64,000 nt of DNA. Origin: Epibacterium sp. Ofav1-8. Lineage in GTDB: Bacteria > Pseudomonadota > Alphaproteobacteria > Rhodobacterales > Rhodobacteraceae. The position numbers and the translations under genes were made by a program. This document shows positions 18,214 through 26,930 of this stretch, in pieces; the stretch's first letter is position 1, and the number at the start of each line of letters is the position of its first letter. The stretch is from NCBI RefSeq assembly GCF_022348185.1, contig NZ_JAKRFD010000001.1:1-64000 (forward strand), in the 5' to 3' direction. The notes beneath the pieces are model-generated. The model did no database searches, was not told where the DNA came from, and saw only the letters and a program-made list of their open reading frames with translations.

Positions 18214-19794
18214 ATGAAGACCACTACTGCACTGACACTGACGTCGCTTCTCTTGGCGTCGGCCGCGCCGTTGAGCGCGGAAACCCTGCGCTGGGCGCGC
18301 TCCGGCGACGCGCTGACGCTGGACCCGCACGCCCAGAACGAAGGGCCGACGCATACCATCCGCCACCAGATGTATGAACCACTCATCATCCGCGATGTGA
18401 CCGGCGCGTTCGAACCTGCACTGGCGACCGAATGGGCCCCCAAAGAGGGCGATCCGAACGTCTGGGTGTTCAAGCTGCGCGAAGGTGTGAAATTCCACGG
18501 CGGCGAAGACTTCACCGCAGAGGATGTGGTGTTCTCCTTCACCCGCGCCAAGCAGGAAAACTCCGACATGAAGGAGCTCATCGGCTCCATCACCGAGGTG
18601 CGCGCGGTTGACGATCTGACCGTCGAGATTGTCACCGACGGGCCGAACCCGATCCTGCCGTCGAACCTCACCAACCTGTTCATCATGGACAAGGGCTGGA
18701 CCGAGGCCAACGACACCGTGAACGTGCAGGACTTCGAGGGTGGCGAGATCACCTATGCCACCACCAATGCCAACGGCACCGGCCCCTATGTGCTGCAAAG
18801 CCGCGAGCCGGACGTCAAAACCGTGATGACCCTCAACGAGAGCTACTGGGGCAAGGACCAGTTCCCGCTTGAGGTGACCGAAATCGTCTATACCCCGATC
18901 CAGAACCCCGCGACCCGTGTGGCGGCGCTTTTGTCGGGCGAGGTGGATTTCCTTCAGGACATGCCGGTGCAGGATCTGGACCGCGTCAATGGCGCCGATG
19001 GCCTGATGGTGCGCCAGGCGCCGCAGAACCGGGTGATCTTCTTTGGCATGAACATGGGCGCCGATGACATCGAGGCCGACAATGTGGACGGCAAGAACCC
19101 GCTTGCGGATGTGCGCGTGCGCAAGGCGATGTCGATGGCGATCAACCGCGATGCGATCCAGAAGGTTGTGATGCGCGGCCAGTCCCAGCCTGCGGGTATG
19201 ATCGCACCGCCGTTCGTCAACGGCTGGACCGAAGAGATGGATGCGGAATCCAAGACCGACATCGAAGGTGCCAAGGCGCTGATGGCTGAGGCGGGGTACG
19301 GCGATGGTTTCTCGATCCGTCTGGACTGCCCCAATGACCGCTATGTCAACGACGAGCCGATCTGTCAGGCCGCCGTGGGCATGCTCGGTCAGATCGGCAT
19401 CACCGTGAACCTCGACGCCAAACCCAAGGCGCAGCACTTCCCGCTGATCACCGATGGCAAGACCGATTTCTACATGCTGGGTTGGGGCGTGCCGACATAT
19501 GATTCCGAGTATATCTTCAACTTCCTCGTGCATGGTCGTGAAAGCGACATCGGCACCTGGAACGGCACCGGCTACGACAATGATGAGCTGGACGCGAAGA
19601 TCAAATCGCTGGCTTCGAACACCGATCTGGACGCCCGCAATCAGGACATCGCGGATATCTGGCGGGTGGTTCAGGACGAGCAGCTCTACATCCCGATCCA
19701 CCATCAGGTGCTGAACTGGGGCATGTCCGAGAAGGTCGACATCGCGGTTGATCCCGAAGATCAGCCGAAGGTCAAATACTTCAAGATGAACTGA
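18214..19794 (+). CDS. peptide/nickel-type ABC transporter substrate-binding protein (SBP family 5), first copy
   Basis: 526 residues starting MKTTTALTLTSLLLASAAPLSAE, a clear Sec signal. The SBP_bac_5 hallmarks are TLDPHAQNEGP, a YEPLIIRD strand, the LREGVKFHGGEDFTAEDVVFSFTRA segment, and the RVRKAMSMAINRDAI region. Family-5 proteins bind peptides, opines, glutathione or oligosaccharides. It is encoded directly before a second family-5 SBP and a DppBCDF-type set. Linkage to a demethylase for N-methylproline-like compounds hints at an N-methylated amino acid or peptide ligand, which is inference. Confidence 0.9.
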   Translation: MKTTTALTLTSLLLASAAPLSAETLRWARSGDALTLDPHAQNEGPTHTIRHQMYEPLIIRDVTGAFEPALATEWAPKEGDPNVWVFKLREGVKFHGGEDFTAEDVVFSFTRAKQENSDMKELIGSITEVRAVDDLTVEIVTDGPNPILPSNLTNLFIMDKGWTEANDTVNVQDFEGGEITYATTNANGTGPYVLQSREPDVKTVMTLNESYWGKDQFPLEVTEIVYTPIQNPATRVAALLSGEVDFLQDMPVQDLDRVNGADGLMVRQAPQNRVIFFGMNMGADDIEADNVDGKNPLADVRVRKAMSMAINRDAIQKVVMRGQSQPAGMIAPPFVNGWTEEMDAESKTDIEGAKALMAEAGYGDGFSIRLDCPNDRYVNDEPICQAAVGMLGQIGITVNLDAKPKAQHFPLITDGKTDFYMLGWGVPTYDSEYIFNFLVHGRESDIGTWNGTGYDNDELDAKIKSLASNTDLDARNQDIADIWRVVQDEQLYIPIHHQVLNWGMSEKVDIAVDPEDQPKVKYFKMN

Positions 19795-19844
19795 TCTCTG
19801 TCGCAGCGGACCGGCGCGCCCGGTGTGCTGCATGACATGCCAAG

Positions 19845-19874
19845 GTCGCCGGGGCGCATACGCATCCCGGCGAC
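19845..19874 (+). other. strong hairpin between the two binding-protein genes
   Basis: Perfect 9-bp stem GTCGCCGGG/CCCGGCGAC with a 12-nt loop that can itself pair GCG/CGC. No T-tract follows, so a 3'-stabiliser or processing signal that raises first-SBP mRNA is more likely than full termination. Confidence 0.6.
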
Positions 19875-19902
19875 ACGCGCATTGACCGGAAAGGACTTCC
19901 CG

Positions 19903-21480
19903 ATGCTCCGTCTCTTACGCACCGCTGCCTGCGCGGCAGCCTGTCTCCCCGCAGCTCTTGTGCCTGCCGTTCAGGCCAAGGAATTTTCATGGGCGGTGAC
20001 CACCGATCCGCAGACGATGGACCCGCATGCGGTCAACTCCACCCCCGTTTTGGGGTTCTTGAACAACGTCTATGAAGGCCTCGTGCGGCGCGGCAAGGAT
20101 ATGAGCATCGAGCCTGCGCTGGCCACTGGCTGGGAGCCGATCGGCGACGGCGAAGGCTGGCGGTTTTTCCTGCGCGAGGGGGTGACGTTTCAGGACGGCA
20201 GCACCTTTGATGCAGAGGATGTGCTGTTCTCTTATGAGCGTGCATCCAGCCCGGAATCGGACACCGCAAGCTGGTTTGCGCCGGTCTCGGATGTGGTCAG
20301 GGTCGATGACTACACCGTTGATTTCCTGACCCATTCTCCCAACCCGATCTTTCCCGACAGTATCGCCAACTGGATGATCATGGACAGCGGCTGGGCCGCG
20401 GCCAACGCGGCGACCCGCCCCGACAAGGAAAGCGGCAACTTTGCCACGCTCAATGCCAATGGCACCGGCGCGTTTCGTGTGACAACCCGCGAGCCGGGCC
20501 TGCGCACGGTGTTGGAGCCTTTTGCGGAGTGGTGGGGTGAGCCCGAACACAACATCACCCGCGCCGAAATGACCCCGATCCAGAACCCGGCCACAGCGCT
20601 TGCGGCGCTGTTGTCCGGCGATGTGGACATGATCAACCCGGTGCCCATTCAGGACGTTCAGCGCCTGCAAGGCAACCCGGATGTGAAAGTCGTGCAGGGC
20701 ATCGAGGCGCGTGTGATCATGCTGGGCTTTCCGCATCAGGCGGAGGCGTTGAAATATTCCGCCGAAACCGAGGGCAACCCGTTTGCCGATGCGCGCGTGC
20801 GCAAGGCCGTTGCCCATGCCATCAATGTGCCCGCGATCCTGCGCACCATCATGCGTGGCAATGCCGAGCCAGTGAACCAACTGGTGAGCAGCGCCATGCG
20901 GGGCTATTCCGAGGCACTCGCGGATGCGCCGGCGTATGATCCGGAGGCCGCGAAGGCACTGCTGGCCGAGGCAGGTTATCCGGATGGGTTCTCCTTTGGT
21001 CTGAAATGCCCCAACAATCGTTATCTCAATGATGAGGCGGTCTGTCAGGCGGCCACCGCCATGCTGGCGCAGGTGGGGCTCACGGCAACGCTGGATGCGA
21101 TGCCGGTGCAGAATTACTGGCCGGAACTGCGGGCCGGAAACTATGACATGTACCTTCTGGGCTGGTCGCCGGGCACCTTTGATGCGGAACACCCGATCCG
21201 CTTCCTTGCGGCAACCCCCAATGAGGAAAAGAAGCTCGGTTCGTGGAACTTTGGCGGCTATTCCAACGCACGCGTGGATGAACTGCTGCCCAGGATCCAG
21301 TCCGAGATCGACGAGCCGACCCGGCAGGGGATGCTCGATGAGGTGGCGCAGGTCTTGCAGGACGAGACCGCCTATGTGCCGCTTTATGTGCAACCGCTGG
21401 TCTGGGGCACCGGCAGCAACGTCACCCTGACCCAAAGGCCGGATAACTTCTTTATTCTGCGCTGGGTCTCCGTTAACTAA
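19903..21480 (+). CDS. peptide/nickel-type ABC transporter substrate-binding protein (SBP family 5), second copy
   Basis: 525 residues from MLRLLRTAACAAACLPAALVPAVQA, with GGAAAGGA upstream; earlier in-frame codons precede the signal peptide and are rejected. It is clearly paralogous to the first SBP: TMDPHAVNSTP, LREGVTFQDGSTFDAEDVLFSYERA, MTPIQNPATALAALLSGDVDMINPVPIQDVQRL and LKCPNNRYLNDEAVCQAATAMLAQVG all have counterparts. Sequence has drifted enough to suggest different ligands feeding one permease. Confidence 0.9.
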   Translation: MLRLLRTAACAAACLPAALVPAVQAKEFSWAVTTDPQTMDPHAVNSTPVLGFLNNVYEGLVRRGKDMSIEPALATGWEPIGDGEGWRFFLREGVTFQDGSTFDAEDVLFSYERASSPESDTASWFAPVSDVVRVDDYTVDFLTHSPNPIFPDSIANWMIMDSGWAAANAATRPDKESGNFATLNANGTGAFRVTTREPGLRTVLEPFAEWWGEPEHNITRAEMTPIQNPATALAALLSGDVDMINPVPIQDVQRLQGNPDVKVVQGIEARVIMLGFPHQAEALKYSAETEGNPFADARVRKAVAHAINVPAILRTIMRGNAEPVNQLVSSAMRGYSEALADAPAYDPEAAKALLAEAGYPDGFSFGLKCPNNRYLNDEAVCQAATAMLAQVGLTATLDAMPVQNYWPELRAGNYDMYLLGWSPGTFDAEHPIRFLAATPNEEKKLGSWNFGGYSNARVDELLPRIQSEIDEPTRQGMLDEVAQVLQDETAYVPLYVQPLVWGTGSNVTLTQRPDNFFILRWVSVN

Positions 21481-21500
21481 CGCCGCTCATCAAGGCAGAC

Positions 21501-21516
21501 GGGGGTCTCGGCCCCC
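21501..21516 (+). other. hairpin between second SBP and permease genes
   Basis: GGGGG/CCCCC stem with a 6-nt loop in the 63-bp SBP-permease gap, followed by only two Ts. It is probably an mRNA 3' stabiliser or attenuator. Confidence 0.4.
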
Positions 21517-21543
21517 TTCATCCACCCACAGGAGAGCACGGAT

Positions 21544-22524
21544 ATGCTCGCTTATATCATCCGGCGCGTGGCCCAATCCGCGCTGGTTCTTCTTATCGTC
21601 GGACTCGTGGCCTTTGCCATGTTCCGCTTTGTCGGTGACCCGATCGACAACATGCTGGGCCAGGAGCGCACCGCCGAGGACATCGAACGGCTGCGCGGAC
21701 AACTTGGCCTCGATCAGCCCTTTGTGGTGCAATACTACCGGTTTCTCGAAAACGCCGTGCAGGGCAATTTCGGGGTTAGCTACCGGCAGGGGCGCCCCGT
21801 TATCGACATCCTGATGGAACGCGCGCCCGCAACACTGGAACTGGCGGCGGTCTCGGGCATTCTGGCAATCATATTCGGCATTGCGCTTGGGGTCTTTACC
21901 GCCATCAAGCGAAACGGGATCACGGCCAACCTTATTATGTCGGGCTCCCTCATAGGGGTGTCCTTGCCGACCTTCCTGATTGGTATCCTGCTGATTTATC
22001 TGTTTTCCGTGGAACTTGGCTGGTTGCCGAGTTTCGGGCGCGGCGAGGTGGTCGACCTTGGCGGCTGGAGCACGGGGTTCTTAACCGCAAGTGGCCTCAA
22101 GGCGCTGATCCTGCCGTCGATCACGCTGGGGCTTTATCAGATGACGCTCATCATGCGGCTGGTGCGTTCGGAAATGCTTGAGGTGCTTCGGCAGGATTAT
22201 ATCCGCTTTGCCCGCGCCCGTGGCCTGCGGGATCGCACCGTGCATTTCCGTCACGCGCTGAAGAACACCATGGTACCGGTGATAACCGTAATCGGCCTGC
22301 AAGTGGGCGCGATCATCGCATTCGCCATCATCACCGAGACGGTGTTCCAATGGCCCGGTGTCGGCCTGTTGTTCATCAACGCGATCCAGTTCGTCGATAT
22401 CCCGGTGATGGCAGCCTATCTGATGCTGATTTCGGTGATGTTCGTCGGCATCAACCTGATCGTCGATATCCTCTATTTCTTTATCGATCCGCGTCTGCGC
22501 GTTGATCGCAAGGGAGGTCACTAA
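21544..22524 (+). CDS. dipeptide-type ABC transporter permease (DppB type)
   Basis: 326 residues; N-terminal MLAYIIRRVAQSALVLLIVGLVAFAMFRF is the typical first membrane span of DppB/OppB. The EAA loop reads DYIRFARARGLRDRTVHFRHALKNTMVPVI. ACAGGAGAG precedes the start. The stop overlaps the next start by 1 nt (TAATG). Confidence 0.92.
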   Translation: MLAYIIRRVAQSALVLLIVGLVAFAMFRFVGDPIDNMLGQERTAEDIERLRGQLGLDQPFVVQYYRFLENAVQGNFGVSYRQGRPVIDILMERAPATLELAAVSGILAIIFGIALGVFTAIKRNGITANLIMSGSLIGVSLPTFLIGILLIYLFSVELGWLPSFGRGEVVDLGGWSTGFLTASGLKALILPSITLGLYQMTLIMRLVRSEMLEVLRQDYIRFARARGLRDRTVHFRHALKNTMVPVITVIGLQVGAIIAFAIITETVFQWPGVGLLFINAIQFVDIPVMAAYLMLISVMFVGINLIVDILYFFIDPRLRVDRKGGH

Positions 22525-23465
22525 TGTCCGGGACATCTACCCCCGCCCAGAAATCGCGCCTGCGCACCGCGCTGGAAAGCGATCTGTTCTATACCTTCAA
22601 ACGCTCGCCCGTGGCGGTGGTCTCCACCGTGGTGGTTCTGGTTCTGGTGCTCTCGGCGGTCTTTGCGCCGCTGATTGCGCCCACCAACCCGTTTGACCCG
22701 GCCTCGCTCAACCTGATGAACGGCTTCACGCCGCCGATGTCGCCCAATGATTTCACCGGTGAGACGTTCTTTATGGGGACCGACGATCAGGGCCGCGATG
22801 TGTTCTCGACCATCCTTTATGGTATGCGAATTTCGCTGTTCGTTGGCGTCGCTGCCGTTCTGTTCGCCATGGTGCTCGGGATCACGCTGGGCTTGTTGTC
22901 CGGTTACCTCGGTGGCTGGGTTGAGACGGTGATTATGCGCGTCGCCGATGTGCAGCTGACCTTTCCGTCGATCCTTGTGGCGATGCTGATCTTTGGTGTC
23001 GCCAAGGGCATCACCCCGGTGGAATACCGCGATCAGATGGCGATCTGGGTGCTGATCCTTGCGATTGGCCTGTCGGATTGGGTGCAGTTTGCCCGCGTCG
23101 TGCGTGGCGCGACCCTTGTTGAAAAAAACAAGGAATACGTCGAGGCCGCCCGGCTGATCGGACGACGCTCTGGCGCGATCATGTTGCGGCATATCCTGCC
23201 CAATGTGCTGTCGCCGGTGTTGGTCATCGCCACCATCTCGCTGGCGCTGGCGATCATTGCCGAGGCGACGCTGTCGTTCCTCGGGGTGGGCGCGCCGCCG
23301 ACCCAGCCGTCTCTTGGTACACTCATTCGCATTGGGCAGGGCTTCCTGTTCTCTGGCGAATGGTGGATTCTTCTCTTCCCTGCGATCACGCTGTTGGGAC
23401 TGGCGCTCAGCGTCAACCTGCTGGGCGACTGGCTGCGTGACGCCCTGAACCCGAGGCTTCGCTAA
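22524..23465 (+). CDS. dipeptide-type ABC transporter permease (DppC type)
   Basis: 313 residues with a cytoplasmic N-terminus, a first span VVSTVVVLVLVLSAVFAPLIAP, the DppC-specific GTDDQGRDVFSTILYGMRISL segment and the EAA loop YVEAARLIGRRSGAIMLRHILPNVLSPVLV. It is translationally coupled on both sides by TAATG junctions. Confidence 0.92.
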   Translation: MSGTSTPAQKSRLRTALESDLFYTFKRSPVAVVSTVVVLVLVLSAVFAPLIAPTNPFDPASLNLMNGFTPPMSPNDFTGETFFMGTDDQGRDVFSTILYGMRISLFVGVAAVLFAMVLGITLGLLSGYLGGWVETVIMRVADVQLTFPSILVAMLIFGVAKGITPVEYRDQMAIWVLILAIGLSDWVQFARVVRGATLVEKNKEYVEAARLIGRRSGAIMLRHILPNVLSPVLVIATISLALAIIAEATLSFLGVGAPPTQPSLGTLIRIGQGFLFSGEWWILLFPAITLLGLALSVNLLGDWLRDALNPRLR

Positions 23466-24439
23466 TGGCTGACCCTGTTCTGTCCATCCGCAACCTTTGT
23501 GTGGAAATCCCAACCCGCCACGGCATTCTGAAACCGGTCGATGGCGTCTCTTATGACATTGCCAAGGGCGAGATCCTCGGCATCGTTGGCGAAAGTGGCG
23601 CCGGCAAGTCGATGGCGGGCAATGCCGTCATCGGCCTGCTCAATCCGCCGGCGCATGTCTCCTCTGGCGAGATCTGGCTTAATGGCAAACGCATCGACAC
23701 CCTGAAGGGTGACGCGCTGCGCCGCCTCCGGGGCAAGGAAATCGGTATGGTCTTTCAGGACCCGCTGACCTCGCTCAATCCGTTGTTGCGGATCGGGGAT
23801 CAACTGGTTGAGACCATGCTGACCCATCTGCCGATCAGCAAATCCGAAGCGGAGAAACGCGCGGTTGCTGCGCTTGAAGAAGTCGGTATTCCCGGTGCTG
23901 CCAAACGTGTAAACAGCTACCCGCACGAATTTTCCGGCGGTATGCGGCAGCGGGTGGTGATCGCCCTGGCGCTCTGTGCAGAGCCGTCCTTGGTGATCGC
24001 GGACGAGCCGACAACCGCGCTTGATGTGTCGGTGCAGGCGCAGATCATCGCGTTGCTGAAACGGCTTTGTCGTGAGCGGGGCACGGCGGTGATGTTGATT
24101 ACGCATGATATGGGCGTGATTGCCGAGGCCGCTGATCGTGTGGCGGTGATGTATGCCGGGCGGCTGGCCGAGCTTGGCCCGGTGCGCGATGTGATCACCG
24201 CGCCGGAGCACCCCTATACCCATGGCTTGATGGCCTCGACGCCGCTGGCGTCGCGTGGGCAGAAACGTCTGCACCAGATCCCCGGCGCGATGCCGCGTCT
24301 GGATGCGGTGCCCGATGGCTGTGCTTTCAATCCGCGCTGTCCGCACGTGGCCGACAAATGCCGACAGGCACCTGCGCCCAAGGTCGACGGTGCTGCCGCT
24401 GCCTGCTGGTTCCCGCTACAACATGAGGAGGCCTCCTGA
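23465..24439 (+). CDS. dipeptide-type ABC transporter ATP-binding protein (DppD type)
   Basis: 324 residues. Walker A is GESGAGKSM; signature FSGGMRQRV; Walker B LVIADEPTTALD; switch His in ITHD. The C-terminal oligopeptide-transporter domain has the Cys cluster CAFNPRCPHVADKC that in some family members binds an Fe-S cluster. It pairs with the DppF-type ATPase that follows directly. Confidence 0.92.
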   Translation: MADPVLSIRNLCVEIPTRHGILKPVDGVSYDIAKGEILGIVGESGAGKSMAGNAVIGLLNPPAHVSSGEIWLNGKRIDTLKGDALRRLRGKEIGMVFQDPLTSLNPLLRIGDQLVETMLTHLPISKSEAEKRAVAALEEVGIPGAAKRVNSYPHEFSGGMRQRVVIALALCAEPSLVIADEPTTALDVSVQAQIIALLKRLCRERGTAVMLITHDMGVIAEAADRVAVMYAGRLAELGPVRDVITAPEHPYTHGLMASTPLASRGQKRLHQIPGAMPRLDAVPDGCAFNPRCPHVADKCRQAPAPKVDGAAAACWFPLQHEEAS

Positions 24440-25404
24440 TGGCGCTTGTCTCCGTCAAGAACCTGAGCCGTGTGTTTGACGTGTCCAAACCCTGGCTGAA
24501 CCGGGTGATCGAACGTGAACCCAAGGCTTTTCTGACCGCTGTGTCAGATGTGGATTTCGAGGTTGAGCCGCAGACCACCTATGCGCTGGTTGGCGAATCC
24601 GGGTCCGGCAAATCCACCATTGGCCGCATGCTGGTGGGGCTTTTGAATCCCTCGGACGGCAATGTGGAGATCGAAGGCGTTGATCTGGCGAACGAGACAG
24701 ACGCCGCCAAGGTCGATGCGATCCGCTCTGACATCCAGATGATCTTTCAGGACCCCTACGCCTCGCTCAACCCGCGCTGGCGGGTGCGTGACATCATCGT
24801 TGAACCCGTGGCGGCGCGTGGTGGCAAGACCGATGGGCTGGCCGAACGCCTGCTGGAACAGGTGGGTCTGTCGGTGAAAGACGCGGGCAAGTTCCCGCAT
24901 GAGTTCTCCGGCGGGCAGCGGCAGCGGATCTGTATTGCCCGCGCGCTGGCCTCCGAGCCGCGCCTGATCGTCTGTGACGAGCCCACCTCGGCGCTGGATG
25001 TGTCGGTGCAGTCGCAGGTGCTGAACCTGATGAGCGACCTCAAGGATAACTTTGGCCTGACTTATGTGCTGATCACCCACGATCTGACGGTGGTGCAGCA
25101 TATGGCGGACCGGATCGGGGTGCTCTACCTCGGGCGTCTGGTTGAGGAGGGCGCACCGGACGAATTATTCGAGCGCCCCAAACACCCCTATACGCAGATG
25201 CTGCTGGAGGCCGCCCCGCGTATGGATGGGTTCGGCCGCGAGGTGGCCCCGCCCGAAGGTGAAATCCCCGATCCGATCAACCCGCCGCCCGGCTGCGCCT
25301 TTCACCCGCGCTGCCCGCTGGCCGGTGACATCTGTCGACAAGAACGCCCCGAGATGCGCAGGATCGGGACAACCCGAGTCGCCTGTCACATGGCGGAGGG
25401 CTGA
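24439..25404 (+). CDS. dipeptide-type ABC transporter ATP-binding protein (DppF type)
   Basis: 321 residues. Walker A GESGSGKST, signature FSGGQRQRI, Walker B LIVCDEPTSALD, switch ITHD, and the C-terminal CAFHPRCPLAGDIC cluster. The start overlaps the DppD-type stop (TGATG) and is preceded by GAGGAGG. It forms the second half of the heterodimeric ATPase. Confidence 0.92.
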   Translation: MALVSVKNLSRVFDVSKPWLNRVIEREPKAFLTAVSDVDFEVEPQTTYALVGESGSGKSTIGRMLVGLLNPSDGNVEIEGVDLANETDAAKVDAIRSDIQMIFQDPYASLNPRWRVRDIIVEPVAARGGKTDGLAERLLEQVGLSVKDAGKFPHEFSGGQRQRICIARALASEPRLIVCDEPTSALDVSVQSQVLNLMSDLKDNFGLTYVLITHDLTVVQHMADRIGVLYLGRLVEEGAPDELFERPKHPYTQMLLEAAPRMDGFGREVAPPEGEIPDPINPPPGCAFHPRCPLAGDICRQERPEMRRIGTTRVACHMAEG

Positions 25405-25428
25405 AACAGACAACAGGAGCGCAGTGCC

Positions 25429-26220
25429 ATGGCAGACCAGACATTCGGTATCATCGGAGGGACGGGCATGCTGGGCAGTGCGATCCTGCGTGCGGTTGTG
25501 CAGGCGCAGATGGTCGCCGAGGAGCGGATCTGGGTAGCGTCGCGGTCCGGGAAGCTTGACGGGTTCTCGGGTCATCCGGGGCTGAGCATCACCACGGACA
25601 TGACAGCCCTGATTGCGGCCTCGGACGTGGTGCTGTTGTGCGTGCCGCCTGCGGCGATGGGCACGCTGTCGCTGGACCTGAGAGACAAACTGGTGATCTC
25701 CGTCATGGCGGGGATCACCATTGACCGGATTTCCGAGATGACCGGGGCAACGCGGATCATTCGCGCCATGAGCAGCCCGGCGGCGGCAGAGCGGCTTGCC
25801 TATTCGCCCTGGGTTGCGACAGAGGCCACGTCGGATGCAGATCGCGCCTTTGCCACGGCGCTGTTTGAGGCCTGCGGCAGCACGGACCGGATCACGCAGG
25901 AGGCGCATCTGGATGTTTTCACCGCGATGACCGGGCCGGTGCCGGGGTTCGTCGCCTATTTTGCCGAAGTGATGGCGGGTTACGCCGAGGCCAAGGGCCT
26001 GCCGTCCGAGGTCGCCGACAAGGCGGTGCGGCAGTTGTTCCTCGGTGCCGGGCAGATGATGGCGACAGGCGCGGCCCGCCCCAGCGATCATGTGCAGGAG
26101 ATGATCGACTACGCTGGCACTACGGCTGCGGGGCTGGAGGTGCTGCGGGCCTCAGACATTGGCGCAGAGCTTGCAAAAGGGCTGGACGCCGCGGTCGCCC
26201 GCTGCCGCACCATTGGCTAG
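25429..26220 (+). CDS. pyrroline-5-carboxylate reductase-like NAD(P)-binding protein
   Basis: 263 residues in the ProC/NADP_oxidoreductase_F420 family. Rossmann motif GIIGGTGMLGSAIL (about residues 6-19) and a conserved VISVMAGITIDRI strand; the C-terminal dimerisation region includes VMAGYAEAKGLPSEVADKAVRQLFLGAGQMM. Canonical ProC reduces pyrroline-5-carboxylate to proline. Here, 25 nt after a Dpp-type transporter and near a putative N-methylproline demethylase, it may handle a cyclic imine from the imported compound. It converges on tetR, overlapping it by 4 nt. Confidence 0.75.
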   Translation: MADQTFGIIGGTGMLGSAILRAVVQAQMVAEERIWVASRSGKLDGFSGHPGLSITTDMTALIAASDVVLLCVPPAAMGTLSLDLRDKLVISVMAGITIDRISEMTGATRIIRAMSSPAAAERLAYSPWVATEATSDADRAFATALFEACGSTDRITQEAHLDVFTAMTGPVPGFVAYFAEVMAGYAEAKGLPSEVADKAVRQLFLGAGQMMATGAARPSDHVQEMIDYAGTTAAGLEVLRASDIGAELAKGLDAAVARCRTIG

Positions 26221-26837
26221 CCCGACGTGTGGCGCGCCATGAACGCTGCGATTTCCGCCTGTGTCGGGGGCTGGCCCGAGAACATCTCCACGTAATGTGG
26301 TACGCGGTTCAGCCGCGCGACAGGGTCCTCTTCGACCTCCATCGAGATATAGCCCACCTGCGTGTAAATCGTGGTGAGGCTTCTGACATCGGCCTGTTCC
26401 CTGCTGTAGCCAAAGCGCAGGAACATGTCGTGCACGGCGGCGATGCGAGCATTATCCGCCGCATCAAGCCGCGCCGCCAATGTGGTGTCATTGCGCGCCC
26501 AGTTGCGGATCGCCAGATCGAGGCGGGCATCAAACAGGGCCGGGTCCAGCCAGCAATCCATCAGGTTGAACAGGGCTGTGTTGACGGTCTGCGCCGGGGC
26601 CTCGCAGCGGGCCTGTATCTGGCCGGTGTTGCGGGCCTCCCATGTCTCAACCATGGCGTCGTGCAGCGCGCCGAGATCCTTGAAATACCAGTAGAACCCC
26701 GTGCGCGTCTGATCCACGGCGCGGGCCAGCGGCATGATTTTCACCGCGTCGATCCCGCTTGAGACCAAGAGATCAAGCGCGGCATCGAGCCAGAGGTCGC
26801 GCGAGCCGCGCGGGCGAGGGGAGGCGGGTTTGGACAT
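26217..26837 (-). CDS. TetR family transcriptional regulator
   Basis: 206 residues. The N-terminal HTH spans about residues 15-60 (DAALDLLVSSGIDAVKIMPLARAVDQTRTGFYWYFKDLGALHDAMVETW), with the family's YWYF recognition-helix end. The C-terminal ligand domain is unremarkable. It is divergent from the demethylase-like gene, and two TTGACAC/GTGTCAA palindromes in the 93-bp gap suggest autoregulation and control of the flavoenzyme. Confidence 0.9.
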   Translation of the reverse strand: MSKPASPRPRGSRDLWLDAALDLLVSSGIDAVKIMPLARAVDQTRTGFYWYFKDLGALHDAMVETWEARNTGQIQARCEAPAQTVNTALFNLMDCWLDPALFDARLDLAIRNWARNDTTLAARLDAADNARIAAVHDMFLRFGYSREQADVRSLTTIYTQVGYISMEVEEDPVARLNRVPHYVEMFSGQPPTQAEIAAFMARHTSG

Positions 26838-26852
26838 GAGGGCACTCTAAAA

Positions 26853-26907
26853 CAATTGACACATGTGTCAATTGCGATGCAGGCTGACTTTACACTTGTG
26901 TCAAGTC
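26853..26907. promoter_or_regulatory. tandem TetR-type operators
   Basis: A perfect 22-bp palindrome at 26853-26874 (half-site CAATTGACACA, core ACATGT). A near-perfect 22-bp copy lies at 26886-26907 (arms GACTT and AAGTC around ACACTTGTGT, one mismatched pair). Both share TTGACAC/GTGTCAA and their starts are 33 bp apart, about three helical turns. They fill the gap between tetR and the flavoenzyme gene. Confidence 0.75.
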
Positions 26908-26930
26908 ACCTGATTCCATGAGGCAGCGCC

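Noticed and set aside
18115-19833. 572-codon minus-strand open frame over the first family-5 SBP
   Set aside because: Shadow of the real plus-strand gene, His/Arg/Asp-rich and without domain features.
19987-21435. 482-codon minus-strand open frame over the second SBP
   Set aside because: Shadow of the SBP gene, with no start context or motif.
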